64,000 nucleotides of DNA from Ekhidna sp051379705 (GTDB lineage Bacteria > Bacteroidota > Bacteroidia > Cytophagales > Cyclobacteriaceae). The stretch covers positions 1,054,001 through 1,118,000 of the forward strand of contig NZ_CP179868.1 of NCBI RefSeq assembly GCF_051379705.1. Reading direction: 5' to 3'. Shown one piece after another: positions 1 through 9,369 of the stretch. Positions within the stretch are counted from its first letter, which is position 1, and each line of letters starts with the position of its first letter. A program made the translations under genes and the position numbers. The notes beneath the pieces are model-generated. The model was not told where the DNA came from and did not search any database. It saw only the letters and a list, made by a program, of their open reading frames with translations.

Positions 1-141
1 CATCCGTATTACTGGGCTGGATTTACATTTATGGGCAATCCGGAACCCCTGAATTCAAATGAAGAAAGTCGTAAATGGTGGTTGCTGATATTCCCTGTGC
101 TAATCGTTATTTTCCTCGCAGCTAGGAAACGTCAAAGCTGA
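1..141 (+). CDS. CHAT-domain protein, C-terminal end (partial)
   Basis: The window opens inside a gene whose last 46 codons are visible. The segment HPYYWAGFTFMGNPEP matches the conserved end of CHAT (caspase-like) domains; the intact CHAT gene at 36056-38743 ends with the similar RPYYWAPFILVGM. Here the CHAT end is followed by one hydrophobic helix (WWLLIFPVLIVIFLAA) and a basic tail, RKRQS, so the protein is probably membrane-anchored at its C-terminus. The stop overlaps the 3' end of the convergent TPR gene by 10 bases. The catalytic His and Cys would lie upstream of the window and cannot be checked. Confidence 0.75.
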   Translation, partial: HPYYWAGFTFMGNPEPLNSNEESRKWWLLIFPVLIVIFLAARKRQS

Positions 142-818
142 TCGAGAATATCTCTCGACTTGGCTCCCAATCCATCATCCTGGCTTGTAACTATGCTCAA
201 TATTTCCTTAGCATTGTTGATTTGACCAAGTTTAATATGGATGAGTGCTCGGTACCATAAACTAATTTTAAAATACTTGGATGACTCGGAAATTTGATTT
301 AGCTCATCAAGAGCTTCTTTATATTTTCCCAATTCAATCAAACAAATACCTGCATACAGGTTATATCCTGCCTGATTATTCTCACTTTGCAACTGAAGCA
401 TTAGATCATATGCCTCGTTGTATTCTCCATTCTGATAAGCTGAAAAAGCTTCTCTCTCCAAGTCATTGCTAACATCACCTCCTCTTACCTCTCCAAATTC
501 ATATACTCCATAAGGCTCGTAATAATCGGTATAAATTGATTGTGGGCTACTTGAGTCTGAAAAGAAAAAGTAGCTGATAATCAGGAGTGGGATCAATGCT
601 GCTGCTACATACCAGTACTTTGAACGAGCGCTATCCTTTTGCAGCATATTTTTCAACCGATCTCTTTCGGCAAAGGCGATTCCTTTCATCATCATATGCT
701 CTTTTTCTACAGCTTCCCTTAATTCAGCATCATTATCCATATCAGCCTCAAAGTCCGCTTTTTCTTTCGGAGAAAGTTCATTGGTGATGTATGCCCGTAT
801 CCGCTCTATTTCTTCCAT
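132..818 (-). CDS. Anti-sigma-like membrane protein with TPR repeats
   Basis: A 228-residue protein with a soluble N-terminal helical region (about 1-65), one transmembrane helix (about 68-87, WYVAAALIPLLIISYFFF) and a C-terminal part with at least two TPR-like helix pairs (about 120-220, for example AYQNGEYNEAYDLMLQLQ and GICLIELGKYKEALDELN). Its start overlaps the end of the ECF sigma factor gene by 13 bases, the usual layout of a sigma factor and its membrane-bound regulator. I infer that the cytoplasmic N-terminus holds the sigma factor and the extracytoplasmic TPR part senses a signal or partner. There is no zinc-binding HxxxCxxC motif, so it is not a classical ZAS anti-sigma factor. Confidence 0.7.
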   Translation of the reverse strand: MEEIERIRAYITNELSPKEKADFEADMDNDAELREAVEKEHMMMKGIAFAERDRLKNMLQKDSARSKYWYVAAALIPLLIISYFFFSDSSSPQSIYTDYYEPYGVYEFGEVRGGDVSNDLEREAFSAYQNGEYNEAYDLMLQLQSENNQAGYNLYAGICLIELGKYKEALDELNQISESSKYFKISLWYRALIHIKLGQINNAKEILSIVTSQDDGLGAKSRDILDQL

Positions 819-1351
819 ACCTTCTCTTTTAAGTATCTAACACACCTTGATTTTTGCACTTTTAGGACATTTTTATCTGAATAACCAAGCGTCACCGCAA
901 TCTGCTGTAAGCTCATCGACTGATAATAAAACAGCTTAAGTATCGACTTACAAGGTTCTTTCATGGCAGTAAAGTGCTCTTTCAACTGTTGTGTCAATTC
1001 ATTTTCCCCTTCCTCTTCTTCGACCCATTCCCGATAATAAATCTGAACTTCGTCCACTTTATCGTCTTGTCGCTTTTGAAGCTTAAATCTCTTGAGCAAT
1101 TGATTCCTACAAACAGCAAATAGATAGGTTTTAAGTGTGCATTTCAAATCAGCCAACTTCCCATCGAGAGCCGCCTCATACAATACAATGACCGCATCCT
1201 GATACACATCTTCAAATAAATTATCATCACCAAAATGCTTCATTAACCAGTTTCTAGCCTCTTTCTTGTAGAGGCTATACACCTTTTTAAAAGCATGTTC
1301 GTCACCCTGAGATAACCGATCAATAATATTTCTTTCACTGGTTGCTTCCAC
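806..1351 (-). CDS. ECF-type RNA polymerase sigma factor
   Basis: A 181-residue sigma-70 family protein. Region 2 is visible around residues 25-100 (FEDVYQDAVIVLYE, then TYLFAVCRNQLLKRF), and region 4 lies around 125-180 with the helix-turn-helix SMSLQQIAVTLGYSDKNVLK. Length and the lack of regions 1 and 3 fit the extracytoplasmic-function class. It is the first gene of a two-gene unit with the TPR membrane protein at 132-818 and is divergent from the adhesin gene at 1466. The pair converges on a CHAT-domain gene; ECF sigma, TPR and CHAT genes close together are seen in other Bacteroidota, but a functional link here is inference. Confidence 0.88.
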   Translation of the reverse strand: MEATSERNIIDRLSQGDEHAFKKVYSLYKKEARNWLMKHFGDDNLFEDVYQDAVIVLYEAALDGKLADLKCTLKTYLFAVCRNQLLKRFKLQKRQDDKVDEVQIYYREWVEEEEGENELTQQLKEHFTAMKEPCKSILKLFYYQSMSLQQIAVTLGYSDKNVLKVQKSRCVRYLKEKVWKK

Positions 1352-1465
1352 TATTTAGTGTTTCATCAGCCAAAATAGTTAACACCTCCTCGAAAAAAAA
1401 TTTTTACTCTGCTGTTAACCTCTCCACTTCTCCGCTATTAAGGGTTGAACAAAATCGCATATGCC

Positions 1466-4400
1466 ATGAAAAAATTACCAATCTTTATTCCTTTTCTTTT
1501 ATTCAACCTTCTTTTAAATCTCTCCACTTCATTTGCACAACCTGTACTCCAGACCTTCAGTCCTGAAGATGATGCGACTGGCATACCTATCGAAGGAGAT
1601 ATTGTATGGACTTTTGATAAAAATGTTGTTATCGCAGATGATAGCAGAATTATACTCAAGGTATCAGGAAGCAACGCTGTAGTTCCAGCAAGCGTAACTG
1701 CCAGTGGGTCTGATGTCATCATTAACCCGACAGAAAACTTATCCTATTTGACTACCTATTATGTAACGTATCTTTTTGGAGGAATAACTGACACTGGAGG
1801 AAATGACTTTGGAGGTCTGACCTCTAGCTATGGATTCACAACCGAATCAGAGTTTGATACTAAACGTCCTGTCGCAGAATTGCTATCCCCATCTTATGGT
1901 GCAATAAATGTTTCCAGGTCTGATAACATCGTTATTACTTTCGATGAGGAGGTGCAAATCCTTGACCCTGGCAAAATTAGAATCAGGCTGGATAGCAATG
2001 GAGAGACATGGAGTTCCACGCCATCAGTAGATGGAAATATACTGACTATAAACCCCAACAGTACTTTAGCAGCAGACACCAGGTACTATGTACAGCTCGC
2101 TTTGGGCGGTCTGGCTGATCTGGCCGGGAATAATTACCTTGACATGACCACTTCCATTGCGTACATTTTTATTACTGGAACTGAGCTTTCCGGTGCACCC
2201 ACAGACTTCAATATCACTCAGACATCCATTGGAGAAAACAATACAATTGGAAGCTTAATCGGTAGTTTCATACCCATAGACCCTAATGGAGGCACGTATT
2301 CCTACGCACTAGTTGACAATGAGAGCTTTCCTGATAATAGTGCTTTTAGCATTAGCGGAAATCAGTTGATCGCAGAGGATGTATTTGATTACGAGAGTCA
2401 GTCGAGCTACTCGGTTCGGGTAGCGCTCACCGATGAACAAAACAATGTATTAGCTAAAACCATCGATATTGCTATTGGTGATCGTGTAGAACCAGTAGCA
2501 CCTACAGACTTTAATCTGACCAATACCAGCTTTCAGGAAAACAATGCAGAGAACGCAGTAATTAGCCTTTTTTCTGTTACAGATGAAGATGGTGGAGCAT
2601 ACACCTATCAACTAACTGATAATGCAAGTTTTCCTGATAACTCAGCATTTTATATCTCGGGTAATATATTCTTGAGAGCCAGCCAAATATTTGATTTTGA
2701 AATGAAATCAAGTTATTCCATCCAAATAGAATTAACAGATGAGGCTGGGAATAGTCTGCTTCGAAACTTCACGATAAGCATCACGGATATAGCAGAAGTA
2801 GCAGCTCCAACAAATTTCACCCTTGGTAACACAAGCATTACTGAAAACAATGCAGTTGGAGATTTGATAGGCATCTTTACTGCGACCGATACCGATGGAG
2901 GTTCTTACAGCTATGAATTGGTAAATACCGGCAGTTTTCCTGATAACTCATTTTTCTCTATTTCGGCAAATCAACTCATCGCCAATACTGCTTATGATTT
3001 CGAATTAAAAACCAGTTATTCAATCCAGGTGGAGCTGACTGATGAGGATGATAATAAGTTGGTGAGATCATTTACGATCAATGTAATTGATGAAAACGAT
3101 ACAGATAATACTATCCCATCGGCAAGTAGCTATACACCTGCCAACGGTGCTAATAATGTCTCCATCTCATCTGGATTGTCTCTTCAAATAACATACAATG
3201 AGCCAATTCTGCAGGGTACGAACGGCTTCTACCAATTGAGAAAATTTGATACGGACCAACCAATTGGTGGCTTCATTTATCCGTCTGCTGATAACGTGGT
3301 TTATTCAGGAAGTACAGTAACCATCACCATCGAGGAGGCATTGGAATACAACACCCGGTATTATATTTATTCATCATCTGGAGTTGTTACGGATCTGGCG
3401 CTCAATCTTGGAGATGCATTGGCAAAGGGTGATTGGGACTTCACCACAGAAGCTGCGCCCGTTGTAGCTCCAACGGATTTCGATCTAAGTACTAGTACGC
3501 TGGCGGAAGGCAATGCAATTGGTGACATTATTGGAAGCTTCACCGCAACTGACATTGACGGTGGTGTTTACACGTATGAGTTGATAGATAATGGTTCTTT
3601 CCCTGATAATGCAGCTTTTTACCTAGAAAATAATCTACTAAAGGCAAATGCAATCTATGATTTTGCCACCCAAAATAGCTACGATATTCGTGTGCGACTA
3701 ACAGACGAGGGTGACAATCAGCTTACGCAAGAGTTTTCCATTGGAATATCAAGTACAGATAATGAGGCACCCTTTTTACTGTCTGTCACACCTGATTACA
3801 ATGCTACTTTTGTGGCAACAGACGCAAATATCGTTCTTACTTTCAGTGAGCCTGTAACAAATGGTCCCGGAGACATCTCGTTGTTCAATGCGATAGGTGG
3901 ATCAAGAAAAGAAAGCCTGACTGACGATTTAGTTTTTAGCGGCAATACTGTTACCATTAATCCAGACAATGATTTTTTTGAGAATGCTGAAGCTTATGTT
4001 TTTATTGAGTCGGGCGCTTTGACTGATATAGCAGGCAACCCGTTTGCAGGTATCGCTCAGGGAGAATGGGTCATCTCTACCAGAGATCCTAACGACAATG
4101 TAGCTCCCAAACTACTTTCTGTGTCGCCATTGCCAGATGCTGATGATGTACAGCCTGGAGACAATATAATAATGGAATTCAGCGAAGATGTATTTGGCGA
4201 GAGTGCGAGTGCGCAGATTGCTACTCTGAAATCCAGTACAGATGGCGAAAATTTTTCTTTAGAGTACTTTTTAGATTTAGGAGATGCATTTGTTACACTA
4301 TCAGGAAACACAATTACCATAGACCTTCCTAGTGATTTGGAAAGAGGTAAAATATACAGTCTTTCCATGCCTGGAGTATCACCCAATTTAGGACTAGAGG

Positions 4401-7189
4401 ATCTTAATGAAAACGGGTTTGAGGGGATTGAGGAAGGAAATTGGTTATTCACACTATCCAAGCTGGATCAAACCATCAATTTTCCTGAAATAGCCGATAG
4501 GTCTTTTGATGATTTTGCTACTGTTGCTTTAAGCGCAAGTGCGACATCAGGAGAGGATATTACATATGAGGTGATTTCCGGACCTGCAACTATCGTTGGG
4601 AATGGTGAGTTTGTGAGCTTCAATGGTACCGGTACAATTGTGGTTGAAGCCACGCAGGCAGGTAACCTTACTTACAATCCAGCTATACCCGTTCGCCAAT
4701 CATTTACCGTTAACAAGGCGGATCAGAATATCATATTTTCTACCATTTCAGATAGAACGTTTGGTGCTCCTGATTTTACTATTGATCCTCGGACAGTATC
4801 CTCTGAGTTATCCGTTTTCAGTGAAGTAATCTCAGGTCCGGCTACAATCCTGGGGAATACTGTAACCATCACAGGTGCAGGTGTAGTGACCATTGAAGCC
4901 AGGCAGACAGGTAATGGTAATTATAATCCAACTTCTGTTCAGCGTTCCTTCACCGTCAATCAAGCCGGTCAAATTATCACATTTACTGATATCCCGGATC
5001 AGCCATATACGAGCAATCCGATAAATCTCGTTGCTTCCTCAACTTCATTTTTGCCAGTTGACTTTGAGGTTAATTTTGGTCCGGCCACTATAGATGGAAA
5101 TAAACTAACCATCACAGGAATAGGTGATATTTCAGTGAAAGCCACTCAGGTAGGTAATGAAAATTATAGTATGGCGGCTTTCAAAACGATAGGGTTTGAG
5201 GTCAGCAAAGCTAGCCTGACGGCTCGTGCCGATGACCAAGTAATTACCTACGGCGATCCGCTCCCCCCATATACCGTAAGTTATGAAGGTTTCGCACCAG
5301 GAGAATCCATCAGCGACTTGGATCAGCAACCCTCAACTAGATCTAATGCAACATCAAACAGCGATGTAGGAGACTATACCATATTTATTGATAGTGGAAA
5401 TGATGATTTGTATCAATTCATTTACGAAAGAGGTACACTCACGATCAGGCCTGCCACCCAAAGCATAGATTTTCAGGATATTAATGGAAAAGTATTTGGA
5501 GATGAACCATTTGATCTAATCGCCTCCTCCTCTTCACTACTGCCTGTAGCGTTTGAATTAATTGACGGACCTGCATCTCTTGATGGAAGTGAACTAACCA
5601 TATTGGGTGCAGGAGAAATCGTTGTAAGTGCCATTCAGGTAGGTAACCAAAATATATTACCTGCCAGCATCGTAAAAGTAATAGAAGTGGGTAAGGCAGA
5701 TCAGGTGATATCCATTGCACCCATTGGCGATAAAGAGATTTCCGATCCTACTTTTGACGTGTCTGCAAGCGTGGATTCAGAATTACCACTTACGTATGAA
5801 ATCTTGTCGGGTCCTGCCACCATCAACGGAAATATGATTACACTAACAGGAACAGTCGGCATAGTACAGGTACAAGTGAGCCAAGCGGGCAATGAGAACT
5901 ACAATGCCGCCTCTTCAACTACATCATTTATCGTTAGCAGTCCAGACAAAACCGATCAAACCATCACCTTTCAAGAAATCGATGATATCGTATTTGGAGA
6001 ATCTGGAACACTAACAGCCACCGCAAGTTCGGGTCTCACGGTTGTTTTCACTATCACTGAAGGTGCTTCCTTAGTCAATAAAAGTGGCAGTGAATTGACT
6101 GCAATTGGAACAGGTAACGTCACCGTACAGGCCACTCAGAATGGTGATGACACTTACAATGCTGCGCCGACGGTAAGCCGATCTTTCACTATCAACAAGG
6201 CAGATCAAACCATAAGTATTGATCCTATTGAAGACAAGTCCACGACTGATTCACCATTCGATGTTATGGCTTCAACAGATTCACAATTGAGTTTGAATTA
6301 CAGTGTGTCTGGCCCTGCTACAAACTCAGGTAACACCATTACTTTGAACGGTACAGAAGGAACCGTAACCGTAACAGTCTCTCAAGCAGGTAGCACCAAT
6401 TATCTGCCTGCCAGCGAGCAAATATCATTTGAGGTGACTTCTAAGGAAAATCAGACCATCACTTTCGATGCAATTGCTAATAAAGTCTACGGTGATTCTT
6501 TTACACTATCTGCCACCGCTTCCTCTGAACTGGATGTTGATTTCACTGTCACAAATGGTGCAGACCTGGTAGAGATCATCAATGATGAAGTAACCATGAT
6601 CGGTGTGGGTGAAGTCACCATCGAAGCGTCACAACCCGGAAATGAGCAATACAATCCCGCCGAAGTGGTCTCCCGCTCTTTCACCATTACTATATCCGAT
6701 CAAATCATTTCAATAGAGACGATTGAAGATAAGCTAACCACAGACGACCCCTTTGAAGTAGTGGCTACAGTAGATTCTGAGCTACCGCTCTCCTATTCTG
6801 TTGAAGGACCTGCCACTAACGAAGGATCAACCATCACACTGACAGGTGAAGCAGGAACGGTCACTGTAACTGTTTCCCAGGCCGGAAATGAAAATTACCT
6901 GGAGGCATCTGAAAGTGTTTCATTTGAAGTGACTGAACCGGAGCAGGCACTTGCAATCGAACCGGCAATCAACGTGAGCTACTACCCTAACCCTGTGATC
7001 GACCGATTAATGATAGAAGCCGATCAGGAATCAACCATTCGATTGATCCATCTGGATGGACAAGTACTGATCGAGAAAAGTATGAAGGAAGGATATCTTG
7101 ATCTATCGGCGATGAATGCAGGTGTTTATCTGCTTGAAGTAACATCTGATGAGCAGACCATCAGAAAGCAAATCATAAAGACAAACTAA
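1466..7189 (+). CDS. Giant secreted multi-repeat adhesin-like protein with T9SS sorting domain
   Basis: I chose ATG 1466 because it begins a good signal peptide (MKKLPIFIPFLLFNLLLNLS, ending near SFAQ); an in-frame TTG lies 7 codons upstream. The 1907-residue product has Big_5/SbsA-type Ig domains (about 20-240, 545-665, 770-1000) and four cadherin-like repeats of about 95 residues, each with SFPDN(S/A)-F (near 245-440, 445-545 and 670-765). Nine repeats of about 75 residues follow, beginning QxI-F--I and carrying SGPAT (about 1000-1825), plus one MBG-type repeat (ITYGDPLPPYTVSYEGF). The C-terminal 75 residues (YYPNPVIDRL to the basic end IRKQIIKTN) are a type A T9SS sorting domain. The protein is therefore expected on the cell surface or released. 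Ligand and role are unknown; adhesion is inferred from architecture. Confidence 0.88.
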   Translation: MKKLPIFIPFLLFNLLLNLSTSFAQPVLQTFSPEDDATGIPIEGDIVWTFDKNVVIADDSRIILKVSGSNAVVPASVTASGSDVIINPTENLSYLTTYYVTYLFGGITDTGGNDFGGLTSSYGFTTESEFDTKRPVAELLSPSYGAINVSRSDNIVITFDEEVQILDPGKIRIRLDSNGETWSSTPSVDGNILTINPNSTLAADTRYYVQLALGGLADLAGNNYLDMTTSIAYIFITGTELSGAPTDFNITQTSIGENNTIGSLIGSFIPIDPNGGTYSYALVDNESFPDNSAFSISGNQLIAEDVFDYESQSSYSVRVALTDEQNNVLAKTIDIAIGDRVEPVAPTDFNLTNTSFQENNAENAVISLFSVTDEDGGAYTYQLTDNASFPDNSAFYISGNIFLRASQIFDFEMKSSYSIQIELTDEAGNSLLRNFTISITDIAEVAAPTNFTLGNTSITENNAVGDLIGIFTATDTDGGSYSYELVNTGSFPDNSFFSISANQLIANTAYDFELKTSYSIQVELTDEDDNKLVRSFTINVIDENDTDNTIPSASSYTPANGANNVSISSGLSLQITYNEPILQGTNGFYQLRKFDTDQPIGGFIYPSADNVVYSGSTVTITIEEALEYNTRYYIYSSSGVVTDLALNLGDALAKGDWDFTTEAAPVVAPTDFDLSTSTLAEGNAIGDIIGSFTATDIDGGVYTYELIDNGSFPDNAAFYLENNLLKANAIYDFATQNSYDIRVRLTDEGDNQLTQEFSIGISSTDNEAPFLLSVTPDYNATFVATDANIVLTFSEPVTNGPGDISLFNAIGGSRKESLTDDLVFSGNTVTINPDNDFFENAEAYVFIESGALTDIAGNPFAGIAQGEWVISTRDPNDNVAPKLLSVSPLPDADDVQPGDNIIMEFSEDVFGESASAQIATLKSSTDGENFSLEYFLDLGDAFVTLSGNTITIDLPSDLERGKIYSLSMPGVSPNLGLEDLNENGFEGIEEGNWLFTLSKLDQTINFPEIADRSFDDFATVALSASATSGEDITYEVISGPATIVGNGEFVSFNGTGTIVVEATQAGNLTYNPAIPVRQSFTVNKADQNIIFSTISDRTFGAPDFTIDPRTVSSELSVFSEVISGPATILGNTVTITGAGVVTIEARQTGNGNYNPTSVQRSFTVNQAGQIITFTDIPDQPYTSNPINLVASSTSFLPVDFEVNFGPATIDGNKLTITGIGDISVKATQVGNENYSMAAFKTIGFEVSKASLTARADDQVITYGDPLPPYTVSYEGFAPGESISDLDQQPSTRSNATSNSDVGDYTIFIDSGNDDLYQFIYERGTLTIRPATQSIDFQDINGKVFGDEPFDLIASSSSLLPVAFELIDGPASLDGSELTILGAGEIVVSAIQVGNQNILPASIVKVIEVGKADQVISIAPIGDKEISDPTFDVSASVDSELPLTYEILSGPATINGNMITLTGTVGIVQVQVSQAGNENYNAASSTTSFIVSSPDKTDQTITFQEIDDIVFGESGTLTATASSGLTVVFTITEGASLVNKSGSELTAIGTGNVTVQATQNGDDTYNAAPTVSRSFTINKADQTISIDPIEDKSTTDSPFDVMASTDSQLSLNYSVSGPATNSGNTITLNGTEGTVTVTVSQAGSTNYLPASEQISFEVTSKENQTITFDAIANKVYGDSFTLSATASSELDVDFTVTNGADLVEIINDEVTMIGVGEVTIEASQPGNEQYNPAEVVSRSFTITISDQIISIETIEDKLTTDDPFEVVATVDSELPLSYSVEGPATNEGSTITLTGEAGTVTVTVSQAGNENYLEASESVSFEVTEPEQALAIEPAINVSYYPNPVIDRLMIEADQESTIRLIHLDGQVLIEKSMKEGYLDLSAMNAGVYLLEVTSDEQTIRKQIIKTN

Positions 7190-7219
7190 GGCAGCATTAG
7201 CTTAGGCTTATGCGATTTG

Positions 7220-7247
7220 GGCGGCTCCAGGAGTCGCCTTTTTTATT
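7220..7247 (+). terminator. Rho-independent terminator after the adhesin gene
   Basis: The arms GGCGGCTCC (7220-7228) and GGAGTCGCC (7230-7238) pair with one G-U wobble around a very short loop. A run of T interrupted by one A follows. It lies 31 bases after the adhesin stop and before the next ECF sigma gene. Confidence 0.8.
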
Positions 7248-7298
7248 TTTTTCAATCTTCCTGTAACTTTTCGTCTGACCTCTACATCATCTAGCTGA

Positions 7299-7808
7299 AT
7301 GTCACAAAACCTATACCATAAGCACATACTTCCAGCATCTGACGGCATGTTTCGGTACGCGTTATCGATAGTACATGAACCAGAGACTGCAAGAGATGTA
7401 GTACAGGACTGCCTCACGAAAATTTGGAGTATTCGTAAGGACCTGGATAAAGTTGAAAAAGTCAACGCGTGGGCTTTTCGCATTGTCCGAAACAGATGCA
7501 TCGAAATCTTACGAAGAAACCGATACGCAGACCTGGACGAAAAAGTGGTAAACATGAGATATTCAGGGACGGTAGAAGAGCAAGCCATCACCGATGATTT
7601 TATGTCAATAATGAAGGAAGTGCTCAATACATTACCGGCCAAGCAGCAGGAGGTTTTCCACCTTCGTGAAGTGGAAGACATGAGCTATCAGGATATAGCT
7701 GAAACATGCGGGATCAGTGAAAGTGATGTCAAAGTCAACATTCACAGAGCTCGGAAAAAAGTGAAAGAAGCCATGCAAAAAATAGACGCATATGGGATCG
7801 CAAATTGA
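7299..7808 (+). CDS. ECF-type RNA polymerase sigma factor
   Basis: A 169-residue sigma factor. Region 2 spans about residues 10-75 (ETARDVVQDCLTKIWSIRKD and NAWAFRIVRNRCIEILRR). Region 4 spans about 105-160 (LPAKQQEVFHLREVEDMSYQ, then DIAETCGISESDVKVNIHRA). It starts a run of six same-strand genes: sigma factor, anti-sigma-like membrane protein (17-base overlap), two DUF4252 proteins and an ABC exporter. Sigma factor, small membrane protein and DUF4252 genes together are a recurring group in Bacteroidota. I infer that the sigma factor controls this set. Confidence 0.9.
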   Translation: MSQNLYHKHILPASDGMFRYALSIVHEPETARDVVQDCLTKIWSIRKDLDKVEKVNAWAFRIVRNRCIEILRRNRYADLDEKVVNMRYSGTVEEQAITDDFMSIMKEVLNTLPAKQQEVFHLREVEDMSYQDIAETCGISESDVKVNIHRARKKVKEAMQKIDAYGIAN

Positions 7809-8208
7809 TAAACTACTGGAAAAATACTGGAATGGAGAGACCAGTCTGGAGGAAGAGAAAGTGATCAAGTCACATTTCAAGTCCAACCCGGCGCTCAACA
7901 ATGAAAGTCATTACTTCCGATTCCTTGCTAAGCAGAAATCGCAGAAGTACGAAGGATCAAAAGCGGTAAGTAGACGAAAAGCCTGGCTTTCTGCAGCAGC
8001 TACGATCACGATTGGAGTAATTACCGCAGCGTTGGTATTCAACGATGCGAAGAAAGACCCATTCGCGATTGATGATCCAGAAAAAGCTTTCCAAGCTACT
8101 AAAGAAGCATTGATGATGATTGGAGCTGAACTAAATCAAGGACAGAGCCACACATTGGAGCTTACCAAGATCAACAAAGCAAAGGAAGAATTGCAGGAAG
8201 AATCCTGA
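7792..8208 (+). CDS. Anti-sigma-factor-like single-pass membrane protein
   Basis: A 138-residue protein overlapping the upstream ECF sigma gene by 17 bases. The N-terminal 60 residues are charged and helical and include LLEKYWNGETSLEEEKVIK, a pattern common at the start of Bacteroidota anti-sigma-like proteins. One membrane helix follows (about 65-83, WLSAAATITIGVITAALVF), then about 55 extracytoplasmic residues. No zinc-binding motif is present. Position and topology suggest it binds the sigma factor encoded just upstream; this has not been shown. Confidence 0.75.
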   Translation: MGSQIDKLLEKYWNGETSLEEEKVIKSHFKSNPALNNESHYFRFLAKQKSQKYEGSKAVSRRKAWLSAAATITIGVITAALVFNDAKKDPFAIDDPEKAFQATKEALMMIGAELNQGQSHTLELTKINKAKEELQEES

Positions 8209-8260
8209 GTTCTAAAGAAAACCAAAACCTTGATTTTAAGACCTTTTAAAAAATAAAACG

Positions 8261-8788
8261 ATGAAAAAGATTGTATTAACCATGTTTATTCTTTCTGTTG
8301 CTGGCTTTGCCTTCGGACAGGGAGCAGTAGTTTCCAAATACTTCGATAAATACGAAGATGACGAAACCTTTACCAAAGTTTCTGTGAGCAGTAAGATGTT
8401 TTCACTCTTCACTGAAATGGAAGGAAATACGGAAGATGAAAAAGAATTCCTTGATGTAATCAGCAAGCTTAAGGGTATGAAAGTAGTTGCAAGCGAAAAA
8501 GTTTCTGATCCTAAAGGCCTCTACAACAGTGCAATTAGCGATGTGTCCAAAGCTGGATACGAAGAACTAATGACGGTAAAGGATGCCGAGGAAAATGTAA
8601 AGATTTCCATCAAGGAGAAAGACGGAATCATTGAAGAATTGATATTAGTTGCTGGAGGAAAAGAAAAATTCGCAATGGTCAGCCTATACGGAATTATCGA
8701 TTTGAAACAAGTTTCTAAGCTTGCCAGCATGATGAGAATGAGTGAGCTTAAATACCTCAAGAATCTCGATGATGATGACAATGAATAA
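8261..8788 (+). CDS. DUF4252 secreted protein
   Basis: A 175-residue protein with a signal peptide (MKKIVLTMFILSVAGFAFGQ). The body has features of DUF4252: YFDKYEDDETFTKVSVSSKMF near the mature N-terminus, the central KLKGMKVVASEK, and the LILVAGGKEKFAMVSLYGI strand region. The C-terminus is acidic (NLDDDDNE). It lies 52 bases after the anti-sigma-like gene and is followed by a terminator hairpin, so it may end the sigma operon. The biochemical function of DUF4252 is unknown. Confidence 0.8.
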   Translation: MKKIVLTMFILSVAGFAFGQGAVVSKYFDKYEDDETFTKVSVSSKMFSLFTEMEGNTEDEKEFLDVISKLKGMKVVASEKVSDPKGLYNSAISDVSKAGYEELMTVKDAEENVKISIKEKDGIIEELILVAGGKEKFAMVSLYGIIDLKQVSKLASMMRMSELKYLKNLDDDDNE

Positions 8789-8806
8789 AAAATAAGTTAG
8801 ATGACG

Positions 8807-8848
8807 AAGGTGGGCAAGAAAATAATTTCTACCCGCCTTTATTTTTGT
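8807..8848 (+). terminator. Terminator between the two DUF4252 genes
   Basis: AAGGTGGG (8807-8814) pairs with CCCGCCTT (8832-8839) with one G-U pair around a 17-base loop, followed by TATTTTTGTT. It separates the first DUF4252 gene from the second and may be partial or bypassed. Confidence 0.65.
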
Positions 8849-8877
8849 TATAATGTGCTCTCACGCTCTACTACTAA

Positions 8878-9369
8878 ATGAAGAAATACTTACTTGCTAC
8901 TATCTTGGCAATGATAATTTTGCCAACACTCGCTCAGGAATCCATAATTAAAGATTTTGCCGAGCCACGAAGGCCTACTCGCTGGATGAATCCTATCTGC
9001 TTGTATCCAAGCACACTTCGGATGGTTAATCTGGCTCAAGATCCCAATTTCAATGAGATGGTCAACGATATTGAAAAGGTGCTCATTTATACGCTGGACT
9101 CAGCTACAGTCGCATCTAAGAGTTATAAAGAGCTCTTGAAAAACTACGAATCTGAGGGATTTGAAGAGTATATAACCATCTTCGGTAAGCAGGAGATGCG
9201 AATCGTAGGCAAAGAAGAAGAATACGTTGGCATCATGTCCGCCGAAGGCAGTGCTATTGCATTTTACCTCCGAGGAGACATCCCATTTGGGAAAATACCT
9301 ACCCTTCTGGAAAGTTTCCAAAGTTCAGATATGTTACCAATGCTAACCGATCAATTCAATTTCAAATGA
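8878..9369 (+). CDS. DUF4252 secreted protein (second copy)
   Basis: A 163-residue protein with signal peptide MKKYLLATILAMIILPTLAQ. The segments YPSTLRMVNLAQDPNFNEMV, ASKSYKELLKNYESEGFEEY and AFYLRGDIPFGKIPTL are typical of DUF4252. It is a divergent paralogue of the protein at 8261-8788. The stop overlaps the start of the ABC ATPase gene (ATGA), indicating translational coupling. Function is unknown; the context suggests an envelope role tied to the ABC exporter. Confidence 0.8.
   Translation: MKKYLLATILAMIILPTLAQESIIKDFAEPRRPTRWMNPICLYPSTLRMVNLAQDPNFNEMVNDIEKVLIYTLDSATVASKSYKELLKNYESEGFEEYITIFGKQEMRIVGKEEEYVGIMSAEGSAIAFYLRGDIPFGKIPTLLESFQSSDMLPMLTDQFNFK

Noticed and set aside
7208..7681. 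157-codon minus-strand frame opposite the ECF sigma gene
   Set aside because: It is the antisense of a clear sigma factor gene and shows no family motif.
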